A program made the position numbers and the translations under genes. Below, in pieces: positions 52,119 through 61,113 of a stretch of 64,000 bases of DNA. The notes beneath the pieces are model-generated. The model searched no databases. It saw only the letters and a list, made by a program, of their open reading frames with translations, and was not told where the DNA came from. Position 1 is the stretch's first letter; each line of letters begins with the position of its first letter. Source of the DNA: Spirosoma lacussanchae (GTDB lineage: Bacteria > Bacteroidota > Bacteroidia > Cytophagales > Spirosomataceae). Where the stretch lies: NCBI RefSeq assembly GCF_005870035.1, contig NZ_SWJG01000012.1, positions 62,001 through 126,000 of the forward strand. Reading direction: 5' to 3'.

Positions 52119-53609
52119 TTAACTAACCCGGAAGTTGAGCATCATGCCGTCGTCCTCGTGTTCGAGATTATGGCAGTGGAAGACGAATGTGCCGGGCTTC
52201 GTAAACTGAGCGATAATGCGAACCCGCTCACCAGGCATAACCAGAACGGTATCCTTCCAGCCCTTTTCGGTGGCATTCAACGCATTTCGTCCACCTACCC
52301 GGTTCAACACCTGGAAAAACGTTCCGTGCAGGTGCATGGGGTGGGGTTCGTCGCCCTTGCTGTTATCGAACTCCCAGATTTCCGTATCGCCGAGTTTAAC
52401 CGACTCGTCAATCCGGCTGCTCAGGTACGTTTTTCCGCCAATGGTATGCATACCGCGCATCGCCATGCCGTTCATGCCTTCCATAGAAATCCCAATGTCG
52501 AACAGGCGGGTTTTGGTCGCTGAAGCCGTTGAAAGGGGCAAAACCGTTCCGAGGGTCGCGGGCATCTGAAACGGGTCGGTTTCGGCTTTATTGACCGTAA
52601 ACTTGAGGATATTGAATGCCTGCCCGCCCTGCGAGGTGGCCCCGGTAAAGGAGTTACTTTTCAGAAACACGTCGGTTCCTACGGCGACTTTGCCAAAATC
52701 AACCAGCAGATCGGCGCGTTCGCCCGGTGATAACAACAGAGCCGTGACCTGTTCGGGGGCAGTCAACAGACCACCATCGGAGCCAATAATCCAGAAGGGG
52801 GCGTTGTTGCTCAGAGCCAGGTTATAGATTCGCCCGTTGGAGCCATTGACCACCCGTAGCCGGTACATGCGGGTCGATACCGTCTGTACGGCACCAGCAA
52901 CACCATTGACGATGATAGTTTCGCCCATGTAGCCAATCATCACATCGTCTATACTGGGATTATAAGTAGGCGCACCGTTGCCGTCTAAGCGTTTGTCCTG
53001 GATCACCATAGGCAGTTCGTAACTGCCCGATGGCAGGTTTAGGGCGCGCTCGGCGGGGGTCTCGACGATAATCATGCCGGCAAGCCCCAGATTTGCCTGT
53101 TTGCCGGTTTTTTCATGGGGGTGGGGGTGATACCACGCCATGTTGGCAGCCTGATTCAGCCGAAACGTATAGGTGAACGCCCCCCCCGCTTGTACTAACT
53201 GAGTCGGATGGCCGTCCATCTCGGCAGGCACCAGCAGCCCGTGCCAGTGGATATTCGATTCTTCGTCTAAGTTGTTGGTGAAGCGTAACGAAACATCGGA
53301 GCCATTCTGTACCCGAATCGTTGGCCCGAGCATACCGCCCCGATACCCCAGCACTCGGGCATTTTTACCAGGCAGAATGGCATCAATGACCGATTTGGCC
53401 GTTAACTGACCGGTGTTCGTAATCGTTTCAGGAAACCGAAGGGGTGTCGTGAATGGAATTTCGGTTACCGACGGCCCCATGTTTTCCATGCCGGGAGTCA
53501 TGTTCACGGCCGACATATCGTGGGTATTGCAACCCGTCAGCAGCGATGAGCCGGTAACAGACGCAACGGCTCCCAAACCAAGTGTCTTTAAAAAGTCCTG
53601 TCGATTCAT
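52119..53609 (-). CDS. Multicopper oxidase, CueO/SufI-like lipoprotein
   Basis: 496 residues. N-terminal signal ending in a lipobox (LLTGC, Cys27). Copper motifs: HWHGLLVP, WYHPHPHEKTG, HPMHLHGTFFQV and VFHCHNLEHEDDGMM, giving full trinuclear and type 1 sites. Without the Met/His-rich linker it is the compact CueO type and is likely a Cu(I) oxidase in the periplasm. It is the third gene after DUF2231 and PepSY genes; its start overlaps the stop of the PepSY gene by four bases. Confidence 0.92.
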   Translation of the reverse strand: MNRQDFLKTLGLGAVASVTGSSLLTGCNTHDMSAVNMTPGMENMGPSVTEIPFTTPLRFPETITNTGQLTAKSVIDAILPGKNARVLGYRGGMLGPTIRVQNGSDVSLRFTNNLDEESNIHWHGLLVPAEMDGHPTQLVQAGGAFTYTFRLNQAANMAWYHPHPHEKTGKQANLGLAGMIIVETPAERALNLPSGSYELPMVIQDKRLDGNGAPTYNPSIDDVMIGYMGETIIVNGVAGAVQTVSTRMYRLRVVNGSNGRIYNLALSNNAPFWIIGSDGGLLTAPEQVTALLLSPGERADLLVDFGKVAVGTDVFLKSNSFTGATSQGGQAFNILKFTVNKAETDPFQMPATLGTVLPLSTASATKTRLFDIGISMEGMNGMAMRGMHTIGGKTYLSSRIDESVKLGDTEIWEFDNSKGDEPHPMHLHGTFFQVLNRVGGRNALNATEKGWKDTVLVMPGERVRIIAQFTKPGTFVFHCHNLEHEDDGMMLNFRVS

Positions 53610-54385
53610 GACGGAAGTGTAATTGGTTTAGGGCGATTAACTTTCTTTCGTCGGAGTTGGGGCGAGGAAACAAAATAGAGCGCGAACCCTGACGTGATGG
53701 TTAACAGGCCCAGAATAGAGAAAGCCCGCAGTAAGCCGTTGTTGATGTCGTCGCGGCCTTCGTAGTCCATCGTGTGCAGCATCCACAACAGGTCGAATAT
53801 TCGCCAGGGATCGGTGCGAACGCTCTGCACGGTGCCCAACTGAGCCGCCACATATACCGTCGCGTGCGCCGGTTGCCGAAACGTTATGGCGTAGGCAGGC
53901 AGGGGTTTTTCGCGGTATTCGTGGTGGCCGTTGGTACTTGTCAGATACTCGACTCGCTCGACGGTAGATGGCCCCGCGAAGCGTTGTCTGGCTAACGCAG
54001 TAGCCTCCGCCTGCGTCAGTTCACCCCGGAGTTGTCCCGTCGCTGCGTCAGCTAACTGCACCTGCGCCATCGCGTGACCATTGCCATGTTGCATTCGGTA
54101 GTTTAGCTGGTAGATAGGCTGGTTCAGCACCTCAATAAGGGCTATGTTCAGGATAGAATCGACACCTTTTTGCTGCAAAGACCGAAGTGGAACCGACGGG
54201 GAAACCAGCGACATCGAAGCCGACAATCCGACAGCCGGGCGTTTGAGGTGGTCACCGTGGATGTCGTCCAGATTCGACCAGCTAAAATACAGCCCGCCCA
54301 CCGTCCAGAGCAGAAACTGGATGCCAATGAACACCCCCAGGTAGCGGTGCGTTTTGCGAATGCGTAAATGCCAGGTTCGATTCAT
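53606..54385 (-). CDS. PepSY-domain membrane protein
   Basis: 259 residues from ATG 54385 (MNRTWHL). An N-terminal membrane segment (YLGVFIGIQFLLWTVGGLYFS), a periplasmic PepSY domain, and a C-terminal segment (ILGLLTITSGFALYFV). The layout is that of PepSY-associated TM proteins, often linked to ferric or cupric reductases. It sits between a DUF2231 protein and a multicopper oxidase, with coupled starts, so the three may act as a membrane redox unit. Confidence 0.82.
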   Translation of the reverse strand: MNRTWHLRIRKTHRYLGVFIGIQFLLWTVGGLYFSWSNLDDIHGDHLKRPAVGLSASMSLVSPSVPLRSLQQKGVDSILNIALIEVLNQPIYQLNYRMQHGNGHAMAQVQLADAATGQLRGELTQAEATALARQRFAGPSTVERVEYLTSTNGHHEYREKPLPAYAITFRQPAHATVYVAAQLGTVQSVRTDPWRIFDLLWMLHTMDYEGRDDINNGLLRAFSILGLLTITSGFALYFVSSPQLRRKKVNRPKPITLPS

Positions 54386-54391
54386 TCTCAC

Positions 54392-55108
54392 TTACTTAGC
54401 TTCCTCTGGATGTTTGTGTTCGTGTCGATTTCCATCAGCAGCCCCTTCTTCATGCTGTTCGAGGTATGCCCCGCGCGGCCCAATACCGTACTGGTACGTC
54501 AATGCTCCGCCCTGATGCCCGGCCAGCCCTACGGCAATACCGGCCCCGACGAGGGCAATTGCCGTAACGCCCTCCAGCCACTTCAGCGGTCGCCAGAGCG
54601 TTACGCCTTTCAGCAGCGTACCGGCCAGCCCCAGCCAGAGGGTGTAATCGGCATAGGTTTCGTGGGTTTCTAAGGCTACCTGAGCAGCCTCGCTCAACCC
54701 ATCCGTATGCGGATGCACAAACGTACCAGCCACGTATGCCCCCGCCGTTCCACCAAGGGCAACCAGGAAGGTCAACCAGTTCAGCGGACTGGATGGTCTG
54801 ATCAGGGCAACCAGTTGCAGCAGCGCGGCCAGCAACAGCAGGATGATGGGCGCATGAACAACCATCGGGTGATAGGTTGGGTAGTCCGCTAAGGGGGCAG
54901 GCATGGGGGCCATTGCCTGCACCTCGTCCATGTGCATACTATCGGTAGCCATACCCGCGTGAGTCATCGGCCGGGCCGAGGTCATGGCCGAATCGTGTCG
55001 GGCCGAGTCTATGGGAGCTTTCTTCTTTTTGTGGCCGCCATGCCCAAAACTGAATTGTACTGACCCAACTAAAAGCAGCAGTACCCAGATGATGTGTCGT
55101 TGTCTCAT
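54392..55108 (-). CDS. DUF2231-like membrane protein with His/Met-rich N-terminus
   Basis: 238 residues. Signal-type N-terminus, then a His/Met-rich segment (MTHAGMATDSMHMDEVQAMA), four membrane segments beginning with HPMVVHAPIILLLLAALL (the DUF2231 pattern), and a His-rich tail (EQHEEGAADGNRHEHKHPEE). It starts the operon with PepSY and oxidase genes. A redox or copper-entry role is likely, but not shown by motif. Confidence 0.78.
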   Translation of the reverse strand: MRQRHIIWVLLLLVGSVQFSFGHGGHKKKKAPIDSARHDSAMTSARPMTHAGMATDSMHMDEVQAMAPMPAPLADYPTYHPMVVHAPIILLLLAALLQLVALIRPSSPLNWLTFLVALGGTAGAYVAGTFVHPHTDGLSEAAQVALETHETYADYTLWLGLAGTLLKGVTLWRPLKWLEGVTAIALVGAGIAVGLAGHQGGALTYQYGIGPRGAYLEQHEEGAADGNRHEHKHPEEAK

Positions 55109-55164
55109 AATCGTAGTATGTGTTAGCTAATCAGCCCGTATAAAAGGGACCTTATTATCCAGAT

Positions 55165-55608
55165 TTATTGCTTATGTGTGTGCCCAGCCTGAAAGCAATG
55201 CAACGCACAAGCCGAGCCTTTGTAGCTGTCGTGTACGTTACCGATCTTTTTACCGTTCGCATCAACGATGTCGCAAGTCTCATCGGCGTTGTCCTTAATG
55301 GTGAACATCAGGTCGCCGTTGGCATCCATGTATGTTTTGCCATCTTTCCCCATGCGACCCATTTTTTTACCCGTTTTGGCATCTACTAAGTTGCCTTGCC
55401 CATCCACGAAAGCGATTTTCTGGCCCTTAGCATCCATAATCATCCGGTCTTTGGAAACCGTGCCAACCGTAGCGCCGGTGCCGTCTTTAACCTGCCCACT
55501 GGCATTGATGCTCATGGGATTTTTGTAGTTGGCTGACTGGGCCAGCAACAGCGAAGGCGTGCCCAACAGCAGGGCGAACAGGGCAAAAAACAGGGATTTG
55601 GTTTTCAT
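55165..55608 (-). CDS. Secreted beta-repeat protein with Cys/His C-terminus
   Basis: 147 residues with signal peptide (PSLLLAQ). Repeats such as VGTVSKDRMIMDAKGQKIAF and LVDAKTGKKMGRMGKDGKTY, then GSACALHCFQAGHTHKQ. Paralogue of 34814-35263. Its ATG overlaps the stop of the preceding methyltransferase gene (ATGA), showing operon coupling. Confidence 0.78.
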   Translation of the reverse strand: MKTKSLFFALFALLLGTPSLLLAQSANYKNPMSINASGQVKDGTGATVGTVSKDRMIMDAKGQKIAFVDGQGNLVDAKTGKKMGRMGKDGKTYMDANGDLMFTIKDNADETCDIVDANGKKIGNVHDSYKGSACALHCFQAGHTHKQ

Positions 55609-56288
55609 CGTATTGTCGTTTGATTAATGTAGGTTGGTTTGACTGCATAGTACAAGGCCATTGTTCCAAAAAGGGTGTTGACTTGTCCGGTCTGAGTAAT
55701 CTGCCGAAAACCACCATCGTAGAGCATATTTGGTATAAGCCCGCGTCCATTTGCCCTGGTTGTATCAAAACCGTCAAAGAGTTGAAGCCCGTAGAACAGC
55801 AGCCGCATGGCATCGTTGGCGGGTTCCCCCCAATCCGCTAAGGCAAGTGCGCCACCCGGTATCAGCACCCGCCACATCTCCCGGATTGACTGTTTTTTGT
55901 CTGTATCCGACAAGTGATGGAGCAATAAACTACAGGTCACAATGTCCATGCTTCCATCGGGATAAGGGAGGGCCGTCGAAAGTCCCTGTTCCAGTGTCAC
56001 GGGCCACCCGGCGTGGGCGTGTTTTTGCCTGGCTATTGCCAAAACCGTCTCGTCACCATCAAGACCAAAAACGCTGGCATCAGGAAAGAGCCGATGCAAC
56101 AGCAGAGCTTGTGTCCCCGTACCGCAACCGACATCCAGTACGTAATGCGGCTTTTGATCCCGTATTGGGTCAAGCAACAGCATTCGGAAAAGGTCTTCCC
56201 GCATAGTCAGGGCCATGATTTGGTCGTAAAACCGGGTCAGGCTGTTCCAACGCAGGGCTGGTTTGTAAGTCGGAGACAGCGTTTTCAT
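55605..56288 (-). CDS. Class I SAM-dependent methyltransferase
   Basis: 227 residues from ATG 56288 (MKTLSP), four bases after the preceding stop. Motif I is LDVGCGTGTQALLLHRLFP, followed by VFGLDGDE, and LLLHHLSDTDKK and WRVLIPGGALALADWG, typical of UbiE/Menaquinone-type small methyltransferases. The substrate is unknown. It is unrelated at motif level to the enzyme inside cusA. Confidence 0.85.
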   Translation of the reverse strand: MKTLSPTYKPALRWNSLTRFYDQIMALTMREDLFRMLLLDPIRDQKPHYVLDVGCGTGTQALLLHRLFPDASVFGLDGDETVLAIARQKHAHAGWPVTLEQGLSTALPYPDGSMDIVTCSLLLHHLSDTDKKQSIREMWRVLIPGGALALADWGEPANDAMRLLFYGLQLFDGFDTTRANGRGLIPNMLYDGGFRQITQTGQVNTLFGTMALYYAVKPTYINQTTIR

Positions 56289-56292
56289 AAAG

Positions 56293-57159
56293 TCACAGTT
56301 TCTTCTCCCACCCGGCAATCAATTGATTGTTCAGCGTGACGAACTCGGTAAACTTCTTTTCGGCGGCTAATTCCGACGATTTGCGGGCTACAGCAATGGC
56401 CGTTTTATAATCGCCTGTTTGTGCCAGCAACTTAGCCTGGAGGTGCAGGTAGTTGAAGGCCGGTTTGAGGGTGGCGGCTTTAGTGGCCCAGGCCAAAGCC
56501 TGTTTCGGGTCTTTACCCGCGTCGAAATAATACAGGGCCGACTGGTAAAATACGCCCGGCTCCTCGTCGGTAGCCGAGGCTGTGCGCTTCAAAATTTCGG
56601 TCGTAATCCGGTCGTCGGCATTGCTCACGAGCGGGAAATGAACTGACGTATTGGCCCAGGTCAGGTACAGGTTGGCCTGATTTTTCACGACATCCTGCAC
56701 CTCGATGGTGAACGATTCGTAGAACCGCGCCGACGAATCAGGTTTGACGGCAAACCGCAGCACATCGTTTTTTGCGTCGTAGCCCGTCGTGCCGTGCCCT
56801 TCGGTGTAGGAATTCAGGATCACCGTCCACTCAGTGCGAGTGGGAATGGTGAAGAGCGAATACTTCCCGGCGGGCAGCGGTTTTCCGGCTACAGTCATCG
56901 GGTCGGAGATGGTCAGGATGGTGGCATCCGACGCGCCGGTGCGCCACAACTCGCCGTAGGGAACCAGCTTGCCGAAGATGACCCGGCCCTTCACCGCCGG
57001 GCGGGAGTAGTTGATCGTCAGGTCGGTAAAGCCGATTTTCTGCATCACCGTAGCCGATGGCGATGGTTCGGGCATACTCAGTTGGGCCGACGCGGGCCGG
57101 GCCATTAAGCCAGCCAGCAGGGCAATGGCCAGCATTGATTTTGTTAAGGAATTGGTCAT
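56293..57159 (-). CDS. DUF2911 secreted protein
   Basis: 288 residues with signal peptide (MARPASAQ). The first 180 residues are a DUF2911 domain (INYSRPAVKGRVIFGKLVPY, ELWRTGASDATILTISDPM, PAGKYSLFTIP); the last 100 are helical, TPR-like (ALAWATKAATLKPAFNYLHL). This is a common Bacteroidota envelope protein of unknown role. It lies between the YVTN propeller and a methyltransferase gene in one operon. Confidence 0.87.
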   Translation of the reverse strand: MTNSLTKSMLAIALLAGLMARPASAQLSMPEPSPSATVMQKIGFTDLTINYSRPAVKGRVIFGKLVPYGELWRTGASDATILTISDPMTVAGKPLPAGKYSLFTIPTRTEWTVILNSYTEGHGTTGYDAKNDVLRFAVKPDSSARFYESFTIEVQDVVKNQANLYLTWANTSVHFPLVSNADDRITTEILKRTASATDEEPGVFYQSALYYFDAGKDPKQALAWATKAATLKPAFNYLHLQAKLLAQTGDYKTAIAVARKSSELAAEKKFTEFVTLNNQLIAGWEKKL

Positions 57160-57173
57160 GTGAATTGGTTAGA

Positions 57174-58250
57174 TTAATACTTAAGCACGATGCCGTTGGG
57201 CTTCTTGCCAACTGAAATGTCTTTGATTTTAGTGCGCTTGGCTACGTCCAGAACAGACACCGTTGCGGCTCCCTGATTGGTGATATAGGCCGTGGCTCCG
57301 TCTTTGGTGAAAACAATAGCGTGGGCATCCAGGCCCGTCATAACCTCGCCCATCTTCATCCAGGCTCCATTCATTCGCTCGAAAATGACCACTTTATTGC
57401 CCGTTCCGGCCTGACTGACCCAGAGTTCGTTCCGGGTGGGATGATAAGCGGCATAACCCGGTGTAAAGCCCAGTTTCACGGTTTCGACCACCGATAGCGT
57501 GTTTACGTCAATGACGCTGATGCTTTGGCCTTTTTCATTATCCACGTACATTCGGCCATCCGCGCCCGGCCAGGCACCAACCGGGTCTTCACCAACGGCA
57601 ATGGTCTTCGCCACCGACTTGTCAGAAACTTTAATGACAGACACTGAATTGCTCATGCCGTTAGCAACAAACGCATATTGCCCATTGGACGACATCGTTA
57701 CCTCGGCGGGTTCCATACCGACCGTAATGGTATTTTTCAGAGCCATTGTACTGGCGTTATAAACCAGTACCTTGCCCGTCATATCCATTTGGGAAGTCCA
57801 GATTTCAGTTCCATCGGCGGAGAAAACGGCGTTATGGTTCATCACCGGAGTTTGCTGGTTTTGGGCTGTTTGGCCCGTTACCGGGTTGACCACCAGTACG
57901 CGGCCATTCATTCCGGTTGTTCCCCCCGTATGCCCGGCACTGAGGTCCATGCCCGGCACACCGATGCCCAGTTTGCTGCCATCGGGCGAAAGGTAAATAT
58001 GGTGCGGCCACATAATCATGTTGCTCATGTTCATGCCGGTCATAGAAGCGTCCCCAAACGAAATAGTTTCTTTCACCTGTTGCCCGGTTAAGTCAATAAC
58101 CGACAGGCTGTTTCCCTCAGCATTGACCACGTAGGCGGCTGGGTAGTTGATGTTCAGCATTGGCTGAGTTGCGTTCATGTTGTCCATGTTCATGCAACCT
58201 GCCAGGGGGATAAGCGGCAGTAATGCCACCAGTTTAGTGTACTTAGTCAT
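57174..58250 (-). CDS. YVTN/YncE-type beta-propeller lipoprotein
   Basis: 358 residues from ATG 58250 (MTKYTKL), chosen for the lipobox (IPLAGC) that follows; an ATG at 58370 is less likely. Seven-bladed propeller repeats such as SVIDLTGQQVKETISFG, SVIKVSDKSVAKTIAVGEDP and SVIDVNTLSVVETVKLGFTP. YncE-like proteins bind periplasmic ligands or metals. The N-terminal NMDNMNATQPM adds Met residues. It is the first gene of a four-gene operon. Confidence 0.87.
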   Translation of the reverse strand: MTKYTKLVALLPLIPLAGCMNMDNMNATQPMLNINYPAAYVVNAEGNSLSVIDLTGQQVKETISFGDASMTGMNMSNMIMWPHHIYLSPDGSKLGIGVPGMDLSAGHTGGTTGMNGRVLVVNPVTGQTAQNQQTPVMNHNAVFSADGTEIWTSQMDMTGKVLVYNASTMALKNTITVGMEPAEVTMSSNGQYAFVANGMSNSVSVIKVSDKSVAKTIAVGEDPVGAWPGADGRMYVDNEKGQSISVIDVNTLSVVETVKLGFTPGYAAYHPTRNELWVSQAGTGNKVVIFERMNGAWMKMGEVMTGLDAHAIVFTKDGATAYITNQGAATVSVLDVAKRTKIKDISVGKKPNGIVLKY

Positions 58251-58416
58251 TGTTTTAGTAGGTTTGTTGAATTTTATAGAAATACCGGACAACCTTACGT
58301 CGGATGTATATCCGAACAGAAATAAGACGATGCCAGGTGGAGAGACTACATGCCAAAAGCCGCAGACCAAGACGCACTGATGCGTCTGCCAGCGGTAATG
58401 GCACGAACGAATCGGC

Positions 58417-58878
58417 TCAGATAAGCCAACTACAGAGAGAGGTTAATCGGAAACGCCCGGATCGGATTAACGGATCGTCGGGCTGTTGGGGAGCAGAGGA
58501 AGGCTCACTAATCGGTAATAACACGGATAGGAACCGCGCTAACTGGGCAAAAGAGGGAAGATCACTGATAATCGGGTTCACCTCGATAGCGTGAACAGCG
58601 TTCGATTGTTCGGTTTTTAAGTGTTCATACCGAGCGACTTCCTTACAACAGGGTGTTCTGTGAATTGTCCGGGTTGATTTGTCCTGCGGACAGGCGGCTT
58701 CCTCTGAACAGGCTTTTAAACACGCCTTGGGCATTAGGTGGCTCTCGACCTTCTTGCCACTCATTAGGCACCAGTGGTCCACCACGACGAAACCACTGCT
58801 GGCAAACAGCACGGACCCCGCCAGCCACAAACACAGCAGACGAGTAAACCAGGACCGATGGACAACAGGGTTTTTCAC
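58417..58878 (-). CDS. Small secreted protein with HxC...CC pattern (HYC_CC_PP-like)
   Basis: 153 residues. A signal-like segment (LLCLWLAGSVLFASSGF) is followed by VDHWCLMSGKKVES, further Cys in CLKACSEEAACPQ and a vicinal pair TPCCKEVARY. The pattern recalls a Bacteroidota family annotated HYC_CC_PP; this is from memory. A perfect copper-type promoter lies directly upstream, so it probably takes part in the copper response. Confidence 0.68.
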   Translation of the reverse strand: MKNPVVHRSWFTRLLCLWLAGSVLFASSGFVVVDHWCLMSGKKVESHLMPKACLKACSEEAACPQDKSTRTIHRTPCCKEVARYEHLKTEQSNAVHAIEVNPIISDLPSFAQLARFLSVLLPISEPSSAPQQPDDPLIRSGRFRLTSLCSWLI

Positions 58879-58882
58879 GCTG

Positions 58883-58949
58883 CAAACATAGGGGTTATTC
58901 TGAATAGGTAGTGTTGTAAGATTTTCAGAGTGTCTTATAAAACTTTTCG
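58883..58949 (-). promoter_or_regulatory. Copper-regulated promoter between Cys-protein and four-helix gene
   Basis: CAAACATA (58883-58890, perfect reverse -7 box), TTGTAAGATT 31 bases on (58914-58923), TTATAAAACTTTTCG 21 bases further (58935-58949). It faces the leftward Cys protein; the rightward four-helix gene at 59069 may share it. Confidence 0.7.
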
Positions 58950-59068
58950 TTTGTCTGTCAAGGTCAGCTGTTTACTCCTATTATCCTATCGAGTGGTCTG
59001 GGAAGAAAAACCTTACTTCATACAACCTGTTAATCACGTAGAAACAAAACCTCAAATTTATTTTAAGT

Positions 59069-59437
59069 ATGACAACTGCCTTAGCCCCTCAACAGTATCA
59101 GGATTGCATCGAAGCCTGTCAGGCCTGCGCTGTCAGCTGCGATGCCTGCGTCGAAGCCTGCCTTTCAGAACAGGACGTAATGATGATGGTGGACTGCATC
59201 CGGCTCGACCGTGACTGTGCTAAAATCTGCTATACCGCCATCTCGTTTATGGCCAGTGGTAGCGCACACGCGGCCGATGTGTGTCAGCTTTGCGCCCACA
59301 TCTGCGAAGCCTGCGCCACCGAGTGCGAAAAACATGCGGCTCACATGGACCACTGTCGGCAGTGCGCCGAAGCCTGCCGTCGGTGTGCCGAAGCCTGCCG
59401 CAAGATGGCACAGGGGGCGCATAGTATAGCCGCTTAA
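59069..59437 (+). CDS. Four-helix bundle Cys-rich copper-storage protein (Csp/DUF326 type)
   Basis: 122 residues with 19 Cys in helical spacing (CIEACQACAVSCDACVEAC, CRQCAEACRRCAEACRK) plus HAAHMDHC. Paralogue of 30057-30395 with the same Cys count. There is no signal peptide, which suggests a cytoplasmic Cu(I) store. It is followed by a strong terminator. Confidence 0.9.
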   Translation: MTTALAPQQYQDCIEACQACAVSCDACVEACLSEQDVMMMVDCIRLDRDCAKICYTAISFMASGSAHAADVCQLCAHICEACATECEKHAAHMDHCRQCAEACRRCAEACRKMAQGAHSIAA

Positions 59438-59455
59438 TCAGTTTCCCTTTCTGTC

Positions 59456-59490
59456 AAAAAGCCCGTAATAGATCGTATTATGGGCTTTTT
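59456..59490. terminator. Bidirectional terminator
   Basis: AAAAAGCCCGTAATA (59456-59470), loop GATCG, TATTATGGGCTTTTT (59476-59490), 14 of 15 matches. It has an A-run and a T-run at its ends and lies between convergent genes. Confidence 0.85.
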
Positions 59491-59493
59491 GAT

Positions 59494-60543
59494 TCAGAGA
59501 TGTACTATTTTCATCATCACTTGTCCGTCGGCTTCCCAAACGCATATGGCTACCTGATCGGTCAGCGCGACGCTCGGTAGCTGGCCTTTGCCAAGGTTGA
59601 TCGGATCATTTCCATTACGCTTTAGCCAAACTATACCCCCTTCATCCCAAACTACAGCAGTATCTGACGGGCCGGTTGCAGCCGTTATATTTCGACCTGT
59701 ACCAATGGCTTGTTCGGCTTGACCCGGTTGGCAGGTAAACAAGGTATTTTCTCGTCGCCAGACAGTTAGTGGCTGACCTGATGGCGACAACGTCACCGCA
59801 CCGCCATCCATTGGACATGCGTTTAGTTGCCAAGTTCCAGAACCAAGTTTTTGCGCCGGAGCAAAGGTCGCTCCGCCATCAGCCGAGTGGGCCAGGTACA
59901 AATCACGGGAGCCATTAAGCCAGTTTCGGAACTGGATATACACTTCATCTCCTATGGCGGCTATCGAGACTTTGCAGCATTCACAAACAGTTCCACTGGG
60001 TGAACGATACACTACCCGGTTTGCCGACCAAGTGAGCCCTCCATCGCGGGAAGTGGCCATTACAATTTTGTTCCGTTTGTCCTCCCGCAAATCGAGCCAG
60101 GTTGCATGAAATACCTCCGGCGACGCACTGGCTATCGACTGGAATCCTTCTTTGGCTACTTCCGGTACATCATTGATTTGCACGGTAGGAAACCACTTAC
60201 CCGTTTGCCGGTCAAGCGAGTAGGCGAACAGATTACCCGCTCGATTGACAGCGGTGATGACAACGTATTTTTCAGTTACTGCTATCTGTGGCCCTCGTTT
60301 GGCCCCAGCGACTAATTGTGATAACGTCGCTACTGCAACCGGTGGGCTGAATTGATAGGATTGTTTGTCTGCGACGGCGTAGTAGATAGTTGAGTCCTGA
60401 CCATAGACCAAATGCACTATTCCGTTTTCTTCGGATGTAACGACGGGAAGATGTCCCTTTGCAAAACATAAATCACTCTTAATAGCCTGACTGAAAACGC
60501 CAGAAAAACACAGTAGTAACAGAGCTGATAGTAGGTAGCGCAT
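59494..60543 (-). CDS. Secreted sialidase-like (BNR-repeat) propeller protein
   Basis: 349 residues with signal peptide (FSGVFSQ). Asp-box motifs SRDGGLTWS and SADGGATFA indicate a sialidase-type beta-propeller. The catalytic Arg triad of true sialidases cannot be confirmed. An unusual CECCK motif sits in a propeller loop. The two small copper proteins nearby suggest a metal-related role, but no evidence is direct. Confidence 0.75.
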   Translation of the reverse strand: MRYLLSALLLLCFSGVFSQAIKSDLCFAKGHLPVVTSEENGIVHLVYGQDSTIYYAVADKQSYQFSPPVAVATLSQLVAGAKRGPQIAVTEKYVVITAVNRAGNLFAYSLDRQTGKWFPTVQINDVPEVAKEGFQSIASASPEVFHATWLDLREDKRNKIVMATSRDGGLTWSANRVVYRSPSGTVCECCKVSIAAIGDEVYIQFRNWLNGSRDLYLAHSADGGATFAPAQKLGSGTWQLNACPMDGGAVTLSPSGQPLTVWRRENTLFTCQPGQAEQAIGTGRNITAATGPSDTAVVWDEGGIVWLKRNGNDPINLGKGQLPSVALTDQVAICVWEADGQVMMKIVHL

Positions 60544-60659
60544 AAGTTTTGTCAGATACTTTGTTAATAAGCAGTCATTGCGGATATTTTAATAACATAC
60601 TGATCAGGATTCCATTTTTGACTCCCTGTTGCACAAGCATTTGTCGTACCTTTGCCCTT

Positions 60660-61004
60660 GTGAAGTGGCTGACAACCCTACTGGCCTTTTATCTGCTGGC
60701 TCTCTCGCTCTGGCCTTGTACAGATGAACCCTTACCGACGACCGGTCAGGCAGGTCGGGTTATGGTCGCGTCGGCCACACCGACCGAATCGGAGCAGGCG
60801 CACCACCACGAGCAGGATGCCTGTTCGCCGTTCTGTATTTGCGCCTGCTGCGCGGCTACGCTGACGGTCGCCCCCCGATTCCAGTATTCACTTTCTCCCT
60901 CCGTCGAAAATGCACCGGCTGCGGTAGCTGGGTTTAGCTACGCTTCGGAACACCCCCTCGACCCCATTACGGCCATCTGGCAACCCCCTCAGCTTCAGGT
61001 CTGA
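60660..61004 (+). CDS. Small Cys-cluster leader protein of second RND operon
   Basis: 114 residues from a GTG at 60660 (VKWLTTLLAFYLLALSLWPC), chosen because a signal or anchor segment follows; an ATG at 60549 gives an atypical N-terminus. A His stretch and Cys cluster (AHHHEQDACSPFCICACC) lie near the centre. It stands before a CusA/CzcA gene, as the Cys-cluster protein at 48930-49349 does before split cusA. DUF6660-like, from memory. Confidence 0.65.
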   Translation: MKWLTTLLAFYLLALSLWPCTDEPLPTTGQAGRVMVASATPTESEQAHHHEQDACSPFCICACCAATLTVAPRFQYSLSPSVENAPAAVAGFSYASEHPLDPITAIWQPPQLQV

Positions 61005-61113
61005 ACACCCTCGCCGTTTGCGATGGACTGCCCGGCTATGCCCTGAAAAGGCGTAGTCAGGTGGTTTTTGCGCGTTCGGCATCTTCCTATTGTCCATTTG
61101 TTCAGACACGATC

